Assembly: GCA_030674185.1 (NCBI GenBank)
Contig: JAPXFY010000026.1
Span: forward strand, 32,127,167 to 32,191,166
From: Monoplex corrugatus
Taxonomy: Eukaryota > Mollusca > Gastropoda > Littorinimorpha > Ranellidae
Direction: 5' to 3'
Length of the DNA: 64,000 bases
Under the pieces are notes generated by a model that worked only from the letters and a program-made list of their open reading frames with translations, had not been told where the DNA came from and searched no databases. Made by a program: the position numbers and the translations under genes. Positions 47,201-58,929 of this stretch are shown piece by piece (position 1 is the first letter of the stretch; each line of letters begins with the position of its first letter).

Positions 47201-50200
47201 GCATTTTCTTTCTTTGGCATTTTCTTTCTTTGGCAGTTTTTTCTCTCGCAGTTTCTTTCTCCGGAAGATTCTTTTCCCCGTAGTTTCTTTCCCAGGCAGT
47301 TTCTCTCTGCGGCAGTGTCTATCACAGGCAGTTTCTTTCTCCGACAGTTTCATTCACCAGCACTTTCTTTCTTAGCAGTTTCTTTCTCTGGCAGATTTTT
47401 TTCTCTGGAAGTTTCTTTCTCTGGCAGTTTTTTCTCTCCGACAGTTTCTTTCTCTGGCAGTTTCTCTCTTTGGTAGTTTCTTTCTCTGGCAGTTTCTTTC
47501 TGTGGCAGTTTCTCTCTATGGTAGTTTCTTTCTCTGGCAGTTTCTTTCTCTGGCAGTTTTCTCTCTTTGGTAGTTTCTTTCTCTGGCAGTTTCTCTCTTT
47601 GGCAGTTTCTTTCTTTCTCTGGCAGTTTCTCTCTTTGGTAGTTTTCTTTCTCTGGCAGTTTCTCTCTTTGGTAGTTTCTTTCTCTGGCAGTTTCTCTCTT
47701 TGGTAGTTTCTTTCTCTGGCAGTTTCTCTCTTTGGCAGTTTCTTTCTCTGGCAGTTTCTCTCTTTGGTAGTTTTCTTTCTCTGGCAGTTTCTCTCTTTGG
47801 TAGTTTCTTTCTCTGGCAGTTTCTCTCTTTGGTAGTTTCTTTCTCTGGCAGTTTCTCTCTTTGGCAGTTTCTTTTCATTCGCAGTTTCTTTCCTGTGGCA
47901 GTTTCTCGCTTTGACAATTTTTTTCTGTGCAGTTTCTTTCTTTGGCAGTTTCTTTCTCTGGCAGTTTCCTTCTCTGCATTTTGTTTCTCTGGCAGTTTCT
48001 TTCTCTGGCAGTTTCTTTCTCTGGCAGTTTCTTCTTTCTCTGGCAGTTTCTTTCTCTGGCAGTTTCTTTCTGTGGCATTTGTTTCTGTGGCAGTTTTTTC
48101 TCTGGCAGTTTCTTTCTCTGGCATTTTTCTTTCTCTGGCATTTCTTTCTCTGGCAGTTTCTTTCTCTGGCAGTCTTTCTTCTTTCTCTGGCATTTTGTTT
48201 CTCTGGCAGTTTTGTTTCTCTGGCAGTTTCTTTCTCTGGCAGTTTCTTCTCTGGCAGTTTCTTTCTTGGTAGTTTCTTTCTGTGTAGTTTATCTTTCTGT
48301 GGCAGTTTTCCTTCTGTGGCAGTTTCTTTCTGTGGCAGTTTCTTTCTGTGGCAGTTTCTTCTCTCGTGCAGTTTCTTTCTGTGGCAGTTTGTTTCTATGC
48401 AGTTTCTTTCTGTGGCAGTTTCTTTCTGTGGCAGTTTCTTTCTGTGGCAGTTTCTTTCTCTGGTAGTTTCTTTCTTGGCAGTTTCTTTCTGTGGCAGTTT
48501 TTTCTTTCTCTGGTAGTTTCTTTCTATGGCAGTTTCTTTCTGTGGCAGTTTCTCTTCTGTGGTCAGTTTCTTTCTGTGCAGTTTCTTTCTCTGTGGCAGT
48601 ATCTTTCTCTTGGTAGTTTCTTTCTGTGGCAGTTTCCTTTCTGTGGCAGTTTTCTTTTCTGGCAGTTTCTTTCTGTGGCAGTTTCTTTCTGTGACAGTAT
48701 CTTTCTGTGGCAGTTTCTTTCTGTGGCAGTTTCTTTCTGTGGCAGTTTCCTTCTTTGGCAGTTTCTCTATTTGGCTGTTTCTTTCTTTCCCGCCTGTTTC
48801 TCTGGCAGTTACTTTCTCTCCGGAAATTTCTCTCCCCCATAGTTTCTTGTCCGGCAGTTTTTTTCCCCAGCGGTTTCTTTCCTCGGCAGTTTCTCTCTCC
48901 AGCAGTTTCTCTCTCCGCACTTTTCTCACTGGCAGTTTCTATCTCCGGCACTTTTCTCACTGGCAGTTTCTATCTCCAGCAATTTCTTTCTCCTGGCAGT
49001 ATCTTTCTTCCGGCAGTGTGCTTTCTCCGGCAGTGTCTTTCTCCGGCAGTGTCTTTCTCTGACAGTTTCTTTGTCTAGCAGTTTGTTTCATGACATTTCT
49101 TTCTCTGGATGTTTCTTTCTTTAGCAGTTTCTCTCTTGACTGTTTCTTTCTTTTCCCAGTGTCTTTCTTTGGTAGTTTCTTTCTCTGGCAGTTTTTTCCT
49201 TGGCAGTTTCTTTCTTTGGCATTTTCTTTCTCTGGCTGTTTCTTCTCTTTGGCAGATTCTTTCTCTGGCAGTTTCTCTCTCTGGCAGTTTCTTCTCTTTG
49301 GCAGTGTTGTTTGGGGGTTTGTATTTGCCAGTTCTTTCTCTGGCAGTTTCTTTCTTTGCCTGTTTCTTTCTCCTGCAATTTCTTTTTTCCAGCAGTTTCT
49401 TTCTCTGGAAGTTTCTCTCTCGGCAGTTTCTTTCTTTTGCAGTTTTCTGTCTCTGGCAGTTTCTTTTTCTCTGGCAGTTTCTTTCTCTGGCAGTTTCTTT
49501 CTATATGCAGTTTCTTTCTGCGGCAGTTTCTTTCTTGGCAGTTTCTTTCTATAGCAGTTTCTTCTCAGGCAGTTTCTTTCTCAGGCAGTTTCTTTCTGTG
49601 GCAGTTTCTTTCTCAGGCAGTTTTCTTTCTGTGGCAGTTTCTTTCTCTGGCAGTTTCTTTCTCAGGCAGTTTCTTTCTCTGGCAGTTTCTTTCTCTGGCA
49701 GTTTCTTTCTCAGGCAGTTTCTTCTTCTCTGGCAGTTTCTTTCTCTGGCAGTTTCTTTCTCCAGGCAGTTTCTTTCTCAGGCAGTTTCTTTCTCAGACAG
49801 TTTCTTTCTCTGGCAGTTTCTTTCTCAGGCAGTTTCTTTCTCAGGCAGTTTCTCTCTTTGGCAGTTTGTTTCTTTGGCAGTTTGTTTCTTTCGCAGCGTC
49901 TTTCTTTGGCAGTTTCTTTCTTTGGCAGTTTGTTTCTTTCGCAGTTTGTTTCTTTGGCAGTTTGTTTCTTTGGCAGTTTGTTTCTTTGGCAGTTTGTTTC
50001 TTTGGCAGTTTGTTTCTTTCGCAGCGTCTTTCTTTGGCAGTTTGTTTCTTTGGCAGTTTGTTTCTTTGGCAGTTTGTTTCTTTCGCAGCGTCTTTCTTTG
50101 GCAGTTTCTTTCTCAGGCAGTTTCTTTCTTTGGCAGTTTCTCTCTTTGGCAGTTTCTCTCTTTGGCAGTTTGTTTCTTTCGCAGCGTCTTTCTTTGGCAG

Positions 50201-53200
50201 TTTCTTTCTTTGGCAGTTTCTTCTTTGGCAGTTTCTTTCTTTGGCAGTTTCTTTCTTTGGCAGTTTGTTTCTTTGGCAGTTTGTTTCTTTGGCAGTTTCT
50301 TTCTTTGGCAGTTTGTTTTTTTCGCAGCGTCTTTCTTTGGCAGTTTCTTTCTTTGGCAGTTTCTCTCTTTGGCTGTTTGTTTCTTTCGCAGCGTCTTTCT
50401 TTGGCAGTTTCTTTCTCAGGCAGTTTCTTTCTTTGGCAGTTTCTCTCTTTGGCAGTTTCTCTCTTTGGCAGTTTGTTTCTTTCGCAGCGTCTTTCTTTGG
50501 CAGTTTCTTTCTTTGGCAGTTTCTCTCTTTGGCAGTTTGTTTCTCTGGCAGTTTCTCTCTTTGGCAGTTTCTTTCTCTGGCAGTTTCTCTCTTTGGCAGT
50601 TTCTTTCTCTGGCAGTTTCTCTCTTTGGCAGTTTCTTTCTCTGGCAGTTTCTCTCTTTGGCAGTTTGTTTCTCTGGCAGTTTCTCTCTTTGGCAGTTTCT
50701 CTCTTTGGCAGTTTGTTTCTTTCGCAGCGTCTTTCTTTGGCAGTTTCTTTCTTGGCAGTTTCTCTGGCAGTTTCTCTGGCAGTTTCTCTCTTTGGCTGTT
50801 TGTTTCTTTCGCAGCGTCTTTCTTTGGCAGTTTCTTTCTCTGGCAGTTTCTCTGGCAGTTTCTTTCTCTGGCAGTTTCTTTCTCCGGCAGTTTTGTTGGC
50901 AGTTTCCTTCTGTGGCAGTTTCTTTCTGTGGAAGTTTTCTTTCTGTGGCAGTTTTCTCTCTCTGGCAGTTTCTTTCTTCGGCAGTTTCTTTGGCAAATTC
51001 TTTCTCTGGCAGTTTTTCCTCTCTGGCTGGTTTTTTTTTTGGTGCTGTTTCTTTCTTTGAGCGTTTCTCTCTTTGGCAGTTCTTTCTGTGGCAGTTTTCT
51101 TCTCTGTGGCAGTTTCTTTGGCTGGTTCTTTCTGTGTTCTTTATTTCTTGGTTATTGTTGTTTATTTTTGTGCTTGTTGTACGCTTTCGTTGTATTGATT
51201 GTTTGGTTGAATAGTCGTGGTATTTTTAAGTGTTTATTTCTTTGGTTGTATTTTTGTTTGATTGTCTCTTTCTTTAGTTGTTTATATTTTTGGTTGTGTA
51301 TTTCTTTGTTTGTATCCTTGTATCTGTTTTCTTTGATTGTATCTTTTCTCTGGTTGTATCTTTATTTGATTGTATCCTTCTTTGGGTGTTTATTTCTTTG
51401 ATTGCGATGTTATTTTGGTTGTTTTGGTTCCATCTTTCTTTGGTTGTATCTTTCTAGTGTCTGTCTTTGGTTGTATGTTTGTATGCTTGTATCTTTCGTT
51501 TGTTATATCTTTGGTAGTTTATTCTGTTGTCTTTCTTTGACAGCACATTTCTTTCTTTCTTTCTTTTGTTTATTTTTTTATGATATTTTTCTTTGGTAGT
51601 CAGTTTATTTCTTTGAATGTATCTATGTTTGTATGTTTCTTTTATTGTACCTGTCTTCGGATGTGTGGCTCTTTGTTTCTGTCTTTCGTTGTTATCTTCT
51701 TGGTTGTATCTTTCTTTGGTTATTTATCTTTTTCAAGTTATTTAGCTGTATCTTTCTGTGGTTGTTTATTTGGTTGTTTGTATCTTTCTGTTGTTAATTT
51801 CTCTGGTTGTATTTTTCTTCGGCGGTCTTTATTTTTTGTTGTGCTTTTCTATTGTTCTTTTATATCTATAGTTGAATCTTTCTCATTTGCTTCTCTTTGA
51901 TCAAATTGAATGTTTTGTGTCTTTCTCTGTGTCTTTCGTCTTTTATCTAGTTGGTTTTCTTTCGATATGTGTGCTTATATTTTTTCGTATTTTGTTTATT
52001 TAGTTTTCTTTTTTCTTTCTTTCTTCATTTGTCGGATTTATATTTTTTTCTTTCTTCCTTCCTGTTTTTTTGGTTTTTTTTGACTTGTTTCTTTCTTTGA
52101 CTCGTTTCATCGTTTGTTTCTTCATTGTGTGCTCGTTTTTTTCTGCATTTGTTTCCTTATTTAAGTCTTACCTTGTTCCTTTCTTTGAATTATTTTATTG
52201 TATGTTTCTTCATTGGCTGGTTGTTTCTCTTTCGTTTGTGTTGTCCTTTGGTCTGATTTTTTGGTTTTCATTTGTTTGTTTATTGGCCTTTATCGTCCTT
52301 TATTTTTTTGTTTGAATGCATTTGTGATTTTTCTTCTTTTCTTTGCTTTCTTTTTTGTTCATCGCACGTTTCTTTCTTCCTTAGTTTTTATAATCGTTTC
52401 CTTCTTCGCCGGTTTCTTTGCTCCTTTGGTCGTCTTTCTTACTTTGTTTTGTGCTTGTTTGTTTCTTCGTCTGTTTATTCTTTGTTTTATTGCTTCGATT
52501 TATTGTTGAATTGTATAATTCTTTCATTTTTGTTTCTGTATTTGTTTGCTTCTTTCTGTCTTTGTTTCTTTCTTCCTTTGTTGTTCTTTCCTGATATTGT
52601 CTGTTGGTTTCTTTCTTTGTTTTCTGCTGTGTTTAAATGTTTGTATTTTTCTTCTTTTGTTTCTTTCTTGCTTTGTTTCTGTCTGTTATCTGTTATCAGT
52701 TTGTGTTTTCCTTCCTTTGTTTGTTTTCTTCTTACTTTGTTTCTGTTGCTTGTTTGTTTCATTGTTTCTGTCTTTGTTTTTCTTTTTTCTTCCTTTGTTT
52801 GTTTGGTTTTAATGTTTTATTTCACTGTGTATCTTTGTTCTTGCTGTTGTTTTCTCTTTTATGCGATTCTTTGTTTGAGTCTTTGTTGCCTTCTTCGTTT
52901 TTCGTTCCTTTTCCATTTGTTTGAATTTCGTTTATTTTTTCTTTTGTATGTTTTCTTCCGTTTTTTTCCCGTTTTTTTTGGTGCTGATTCTTGTATCAAA
53001 TGTGTTTTCTGTCTGATTGTGTTTTTTTTCCTCTTGTTTTTCTTTCTGTCATTTTTTCTTTTTCCACTGATCTTATTTTCTTTGTTTTTCTTTTTTAATT
53101 GCTCTATTCCTTTCTTCTGTGTTCATTTCTTGCTTCTTATATTTCTTTTTTTTTCTCCTTGTTTCTTTCGACTTCCTGTTCTTTTTCCTTCCTTTATTTC

Positions 53201-56200
53201 CCACTTCCCTTGTTTCCTTCTTCTTCCTTTCTATATTTACCCGTGTTTCTTCTTTGTTTCTTTCTTTGTCTCTATTTCTTCTTCCTCTGTGTTTCTTTTT
53301 TCTTTATTTGTTTCTATCTTCTCTATTCCAGTCTTCTTTTTCCTTAGTCTGTTTCTTTCTTTTTCTTCCTCTGTCTCTTTCTCCTTTCTTTGTTTCTTTC
53401 TTCTTTGTTTTTTGTTTGTTTGTTTGTTCCACTTTCTTTCTATATGTCTATCGTCTTTCTTTTTTATTTCTTCTTCCTCTATTTTTTCTTCTTCTGTTTC
53501 TCTCTTCTTCTCTCTGTTTCTTTCTTCTTCGTCCGTTTCACTCATTTGTTTATCTTTAGTCGTTTTTTCTTTGTTTCTTCTTTCTGTTAATTTCTTCTAG
53601 CTTTGTTTCTTTCATAGTCCTATGTTTATTTCTTCTGTCAGCGTTTTTTTTTTTCTTTTTTTTGTTTTGTTTATTCTTTCATCCGTTTCTCTCTTTTTTT
53701 CCCCTTCTTTTTCATCTGTTTCCTCTTATTTGTATTTTTTTGTTTCTTCGTCTCTTTCTCTCTTTCTGCCTTCTTTGTTTGTGTCTTTTTGTGTTTGACC
53801 GACTGTGTTTGTTTTCTGCTTCTTTTCTTGTTTTTTACATTCTTCCTGTTATCGTTTTTACTTTTCTACTGTTGTGTTTTGTAGCTGTTCCTTTTCTTGT
53901 TTTAACTAATTTTATTTTTCGATTTCTTGTTTTTTTCCCTTGATTTTGTTGGGTTTTTTTGTGGTCTTGTTGTTCTTACTGGGGTTTTTTTCTTGATTTT
54001 TTTGTGCTATGTAATTTTCATCATTTCTAATATTCTTGACGCTCCTTATGTTGGAGTTCTGCTGCCATTTCATATCGCTGTTGTACTTTTGCTGTAGTCA
54101 AGTTTTTGATCTTCTACTGTAGGTTTTCCGGTACTTGTTTCTGTTCTTGTTTATGTTGTCGGTTTTTGTTGTTGCTTCTGTTGTTGTTTCTGTTGTTTTT
54201 TCTGTTGTTGTTTATTCTTGTTGTCCTCTTTGTTGTTGTTGAAATATTTGTTGTGTGCTTTATTTGGAATTTTGTTCTCTGTTTTGTTTTTATTTTGTGT
54301 TTTTCTAATTTTTTTTGCTCATTTTTTTTTTTATTGTTCTTGTTGGTGCTCTTGGTGTTGCACTTATGCAATTTGTTGATATTGTTGTTGTACTCTTGCT
54401 GTTGTCAGTTTTGAGCTTCTATTCTGTAATTTTCTGTACGTGTTTCTCTTCTCGTTTCTCTTTTTGTATGTCTTGTTGTCAGAGTTGTTGATTTTGTTGT
54501 CGTCGCTGTAACTGTTATATTTGTGATGGTTTTGTTTTGAATTTCATTCACTCAGTATTGTTTTGTTTTGCTGTTTTGTTTTTGCTGTTGTTGTTCCTGC
54601 TGTTTTGCTGTATTTTTTTTAATGATTTTTTTGTTTTGTTTTGTTTTATAATTTTCCTTTTCTGTTCTTGTTGGTGCTCTTTTTGTTATAGTCTTGCATT
54701 TGTCCTGTGTTTTGTACTCTTACTGTTGTCGGTCTTGATTTTCAACTCTGCTGTTCTTGCACTTTTTTGTTTCTCTTCTCGTTTCTTTTTTTTGTTTCTC
54801 TTGTTGTTGCTGCTGCTGTCGTTGTTTGTTGTTTCTTTCTTTGTTGTGTCTTTGTTTTGAAGTTTGTTCTCTCTGTTTTGTTTTTGCCGTTCTTATTCCT
54901 GTTGCTCTTGTTTGTTTTTTTTAAACTGATTTTGTTTTTGTTTTGTTTTGTTCTGCTTTTTATTTTCCTTTTCTTGTTCTTGTTGACGCTTTTGGTGTTG
55001 TAGTTCTACCATTTGCAAATGTTGTTCTTATACTCTTTCTGTTGTCGGTTTTTATCTTTTCCTGAGTTTTTCTTGTATTTGTTTTAATTATAGTTTTGTT
55101 GAGTTTGTTGTAAGTTTTTATTGTTGTTGTCGTGCTTCTTATTTATGTTTTCGCTTTGATGTTTATCTCTTGTGTTGTTATTTTTGCTGTTGTTATTCCT
55201 GTTGCTTTTGCCATTTTATTTTATCTTTTTTTGTACTTCTATCATTTATTGATGTTGTTCTCATATTATTGCTGTTGATGATTTTGCTCTTCAACTTTGT
55301 TCTTCTTATAGTTGTTCCTCTTCTTATTCTCGTCGACTGGTGTGATTCATAATTCTGTGGGTGTTTTTTTTCCGTTTTTGTTCTTCCTCTTCCCATTCTT
55401 GCTGCTAATTTTGCTGTTCTCTTTTTCTTTTCTTTTCTTTTTTTTTTGTTTGTCTTTTTTTTTGTCTTGTTGATTTCATCCTGCTTGGCATTTTTCTTCT
55501 TGTTCCTTGTTGATGCTTCTGATAGTGTGGCTCTGACACTTGTTGTTGTCATTATTGTATTCTTGATGGTGTTATTTGTGCTCCATTATACTTTTCTTTC
55601 TTGCACTTGTTTCTCTTCTTGATCTTTGATTTGTTTTGATTTTGTTCCTTTTGTTCTTGTTGCTCTTGTATTTTTTTCTTCTTGGGGGTGCGTGTGTGCG
55701 TTTTATGCTTGGCTTTGTTTTGCTTTGTGTTTTTTCTTTTCTTTTGTATGGAAGACCGATGTGTTATTATGGTTTTTCAAGTGCTTTGTTTCATTTCCAC
55801 TATTGTCTTTATTTCACATTTTTCTGTTCTTGGTTTCTTGTTTCGCCTCATGTTCTTTTTCCCCCTTGTATATTTGTTCCTGTTTATTTGCTCGTTTGTT
55901 TCTCTGTTCTTGGGATCGCGTTTCGTTTTCCTTGATGTTCTTGTTCCCTTGTTCTTTTTGTTTGTTTGTTTTTATTTCTTTGTTCATTTATGATTTTCTT
56001 TATCATGCTCTTCTCTTTTCTTTTGTGTTTCTGCTATGTTTTATATTGTTGCTAACTTTCTTCATCCTGTTCTAGTTGTTTTACTTTTTCCTTTGTTGAC
56101 GCTTTTGATTTTGTCCCCCGGTTCATGGTTATACTCGTCTTTTGCTTCCTGTTTCCTCGTTTTGTTCTGATTTTTGTTTTTGTTTCCTTTTTTCACTTCT

Positions 56201-57000
56201 TTTTTGGTGGACTTCTATTTCTTGTTTTTGAATTTTCCTTTTTACTCTTCTTCTTCTTCTGTTTTTGGCATTTTTCTTGTGGTGTTTTGGTTGTCGGTGC
56301 TGACTGATTTTTTCCCTGTTTTTCACCATTTTGCTTCTTGTCCTTTTTGCTCTTGCTCTCTCCAGGTTTTCTTGTTATAACTGTTTTTGATTCTGTTTCT
56401 GTTTCTCCATGTTGTCCCAGTTATGCTTTGGTCACTGTCTGCCTCATTAATAATTGCGGAATTTCTCTTTATTAGCCTGTGTATCGTTCTTCAGATGTTT
56501 TTCTTGTTTTCTGTGTTTTTCACTTTGTTCGTTAAAAAATAATATTCTTATTTTTTATTCTGACGTTGGGTTTCTAATTGGTGTTGTATTTTTATTTGTT
56601 TTCTTTTGTTTCGTTTCGTTTTGCTTTTGTTTGGTTGGTTGTTGGTTGGTTGGTTGGTTTTGTTTGTTTTTTTGTGTTGCAGCGATTGTTCCCTTGTTTT
56701 TGTTCCTATTTTCCAGTTCTAGTCGTCCCTGTTGTCGTTCGTTTCGTTGTTTTTCCAGTTGTTTTATTTCTGCTTCTTTTGTTGTCCTTGTTTTCGCCGT
56801 TCTTGCTCGTGTTCTCTCGTGTCTTTTTTTATTTTCTCTTCCTCTTGTCTTTTGTCTGTATTTTTTCCTTCTTATTTTGTATGTTTTTGCTTTGTTTTTC
56901 TTCTTGTAGTTGTTTTCCTTCATTTGTTTCTCTAGTTTTCATTTCTTGCTGTTTTTATGTTTTCTATAATACATTTAAATGGAAAGCTTACTTCTTGTTG
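44280..57000 (+). repeat. A-poor, T-rich low-complexity domain, about 12.7 kb
   Basis: The + strand is dominated by T with C and G and very little A; sampled 60-base lines in 52000-54000 have only a few A each. TTTC/TTTG words dominate at 44280-45540 and 51130-54000, and TTG/TTC words at 54000-57000. The centre is the 16-bp satellite. Stop codons need A on the + strand or T on the - strand, so long open frames arise on both strands without selection. None shows a domain, splice context or start. Confidence 0.9.
45540..51130 (+). repeat. 16-bp satellite array, about 5.5 kb
   Basis: The unit is GGCAGTTTCTTTCTCT with variants at the last six bases and the GGCAG core: CTATGGCAG and CTATGACAG (46330-46620), alternating CTTTGGTAG/CTCTGGCAG (47560-47870), CTGTGGCAG (48290-48760), CTCAGGCAG (49560-49860), and CTTTCGCAGCGTC (49880-50830). 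About 345 units fit in this length. Since 16 leaves remainder 1 on division by 3, three units give a 16-residue superperiod (FLWQFLSLAVSFSGSF on +, a K/R/E/T-rich series on -). The longest frames, about 700 residues, are artefacts of this. Confidence 0.95.
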
Positions 57001-57007
57001 TTCTTTT

Positions 57008-57088
57008 CTCTGCTGCTGCTGCTATTGGTGGTGGTGCTGCTGGTGGTGGTGGTGGTGCTGCCACTGCTGTTGATACTGCTGCTGCTGT
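57008..57088 (+). repeat. (GCT)n/(GGT)n trinucleotide tract
   Basis: CTGCTGCTGCTG, then GGTGGTGGT, then CTGCTGCTG units; it ends the A-poor domain. Confidence 0.9.
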
Positions 57089-57146
57089 TATGTCGAGCAG
57101 TGCGTGTAGTTACATCTTCGCGTGGCGTAGGAACGTTTGAGGCAAG
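57089..57146 (-). CDS. Weak candidate exon, unidentified
   Basis: Minus strand: acceptor CTTTATTTCAG ends at 57147, then a frame reads LASNVPTPREDVTTRTARH before entering the AGC repeats. CpG content is higher than in the flanks. There is no clear donor and no family match, so it may be chance. If real it could belong to the same minus-strand gene as the candidate at 60238-60430. Confidence 0.2.
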
Positions 57147-57439
57147 CTGAAATAAAGTGAGATCAAAACTATTTATGCAAAGACTAATAATAGGTACGCC
57201 AGAAAACAAATACAGAAATGAGTAGTTCTAAATGATTCGATAATTTCAAACATCACCTATTCTGGGCTCCCTGATGAATCCAATCTAAAGTATTTAAATT
57301 CAGTATTTACATTCTCTTGATATCTTTGTAGATATATGTCTGTGTATTTTTTGTATGTCTACATGTGCAGACATGTGTGTATGTGTATGTAAATATATGC
57401 ATATGTTGGTGCATGTTTACAAAGTGTGACATATGTTCA

Positions 57440-57512
57440 TTGTAGTAGTAGTAGTGGTAGTAGTAGTTGTAGTGGTAGTGGTGGTGGTAGTAGTAGTGGT
57501 TGTAGCATATTT
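57440..57512 (+). repeat. (GTA)n/(GTG)n tract
   Basis: TAGTAGTAGTGGTAGTAG units with TTG and GTG variants. Confidence 0.9.
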
Positions 57513-57780
57513 GTTGTAATATTCAGGGGGCATTGTAAGATGAACACATTCAAACAAGTCTTTTTTTTAAAACTGATAGAAATGGATTTTCCATCAATCC
57601 TAGTGGAATGTTTTATCCACTAGTTCCCACACTGTGCTCTAAATGACTCCATATCAATGGGCAGTTTGTGGTCTGGGTGAATAACACTGAAAGGTCTGGC
57701 TCTGAATCACAGTGACCAACACACACTGTGTTCTACATAAAGCCCGACTGCAAATGTCTGGGCTGTTTGTTGTCTGGGTG

Positions 57781-58420
57781 TCATCATCATGTGCCTTGCC
57801 ACATTGTTTTGTGAACAAGGCCCTCCATATGAATCTATCCCTTGTCGCTGCAAGTACATCTCCCACCCTCTCTGTCCTCGGCCACTCTGCTACTCCGTCC
57901 ATCATTTAATCCCTGGGTCTACCTGTGTGCTCTCTTTTCCTCCAGCTTTCCCGTTGTAAGTAGGTACTCTAATTGCTCTTGTCTCATGAAATGTCCTATA
58001 AATGTTGCTTGTCTTTTCCTAATCTTCTTTATTTATATGTTCTTCTTGTGTTCTTCAAGACTGTCTCGTTTATTTTCTTTGCTGTCCATGGAACTCTCAA
58101 CGTTGTTCTTAGAAACCACATTCCAGTTGCCTCAGTCTGTTGACTGTCCACGCCTCACGACCGTACAACAGTATCGGTTCTATATAACATTCAAGACCTC
58201 TCTTCCTGATACTAAGTGACAGGCATTTGTTGTTAAGAAAGCTTTTCATCTTCTTGAATGCCGCGTTAGCTTGGCCGATTCTGCTGGCTATTTCTGATGT
58301 GTATCTGGCGTCTGGTGAGATGACAGTTCCCAGATATTTAAACTTATCAGCCTGTCTCAGTATTGTGCCATCTGGATGTATGAGACTAAAAGGCCTGGCT
58401 TTGGATCCCAGTAAACAAAA
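57781..58420 (-). mobile_element. LINE remnant C, same family, 3' part
   Basis: On the minus strand: DKFKYLGTVISPDARYTSEI (about 58350), ASRIGQANAAFKKMKSFLNN, CLSLSIRKRGLECYIEPILL, then after frameshifts EWPRTERVGDVLAATRDRF (about 57860). It ends in a short (CAT)3 at 57781-57789. It starts in the palm region of the RT, so it is 5'-truncated and inactive. Confidence 0.85.
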
Positions 58421-58547
58421 CATATACCAACAGTTCCCAAATAGTGCCGTATGATGTGACTTTTTGTAGCATTGGTTCGTATGAAACTGGAAGTATGAAC
58501 ACAGCGTTTCAAACTGTATGGTCACAACAGGCAACCATTTTCTGTAG

Positions 58548-58619
58548 TCCTCGGTAGTATAGCGGTCACCATCATCGCCTATCATGCAAGACACCGGGGT
58601 TTAATTCTCCGTTGGGGAG
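58548..58619 (+). pseudogene. tRNA-Asp-like pseudogene or SINE head
   Basis: The 72-nt segment starts TCCTCGGTAGTATAGCGGT and has a T-arm CCGGGGTTTAATTCTCCG. It lines up position by position with animal tRNA-Asp(GTC), including box A. The anticodon loop reads CTATCAT (ATC instead of GTC), the anticodon stem has two mismatches, and the T-loop TTCRA is TTTAA, so box B is damaged. The acceptor stem pairs only with two G-T wobbles. It is probably not an active tRNA. Confidence 0.6.
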
Positions 58620-58761
58620 GATTTTTCTTGAAATAGATATAACCCAAAGCAGAGCCAAAGCCTTACAATTTGCCTCAGCAAGAGAGAAGCTATGTTTCAG
58701 TCAACATCATCCCAAGCTTCTAGCGCTTCACCACGTGCAAGTGCCATCGCAAACATAGCAC

Positions 58762-58780
58762 ACGAACACACACACACACA

Positions 58781-58835
<55 letters not shown>

Positions 58836-58920
58836 TCTTACAAACACACGCGCACAGCAACGCACACGCACGCACACACACATGTACACACACACGTACG
58901 CAAGCACACACACGCAGCAA
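58762..58920 (+). repeat. (CA)n/(CT)n microsatellite
   Basis: CA and CTCT runs with CGCA variants. Confidence 0.93.
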
Positions 58921-58929
58921 TATATAAAC

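Noticed and set aside
45643..51401. Very long open frames (up to about 730 codons on +, 535 codons on -)
   Set aside because: They lie in the 16-bp satellite, exist in several frames at once, repeat every 16 residues and have no domain, start context or splice sites. Lack of A on + explains the missing stops.
52272..56909. Open frames rich in F, L, C and S that look like membrane proteins
   Set aside because: T-rich low-complexity DNA gives hydrophobic codons by composition. Frames overlap one another and show no real family pattern.
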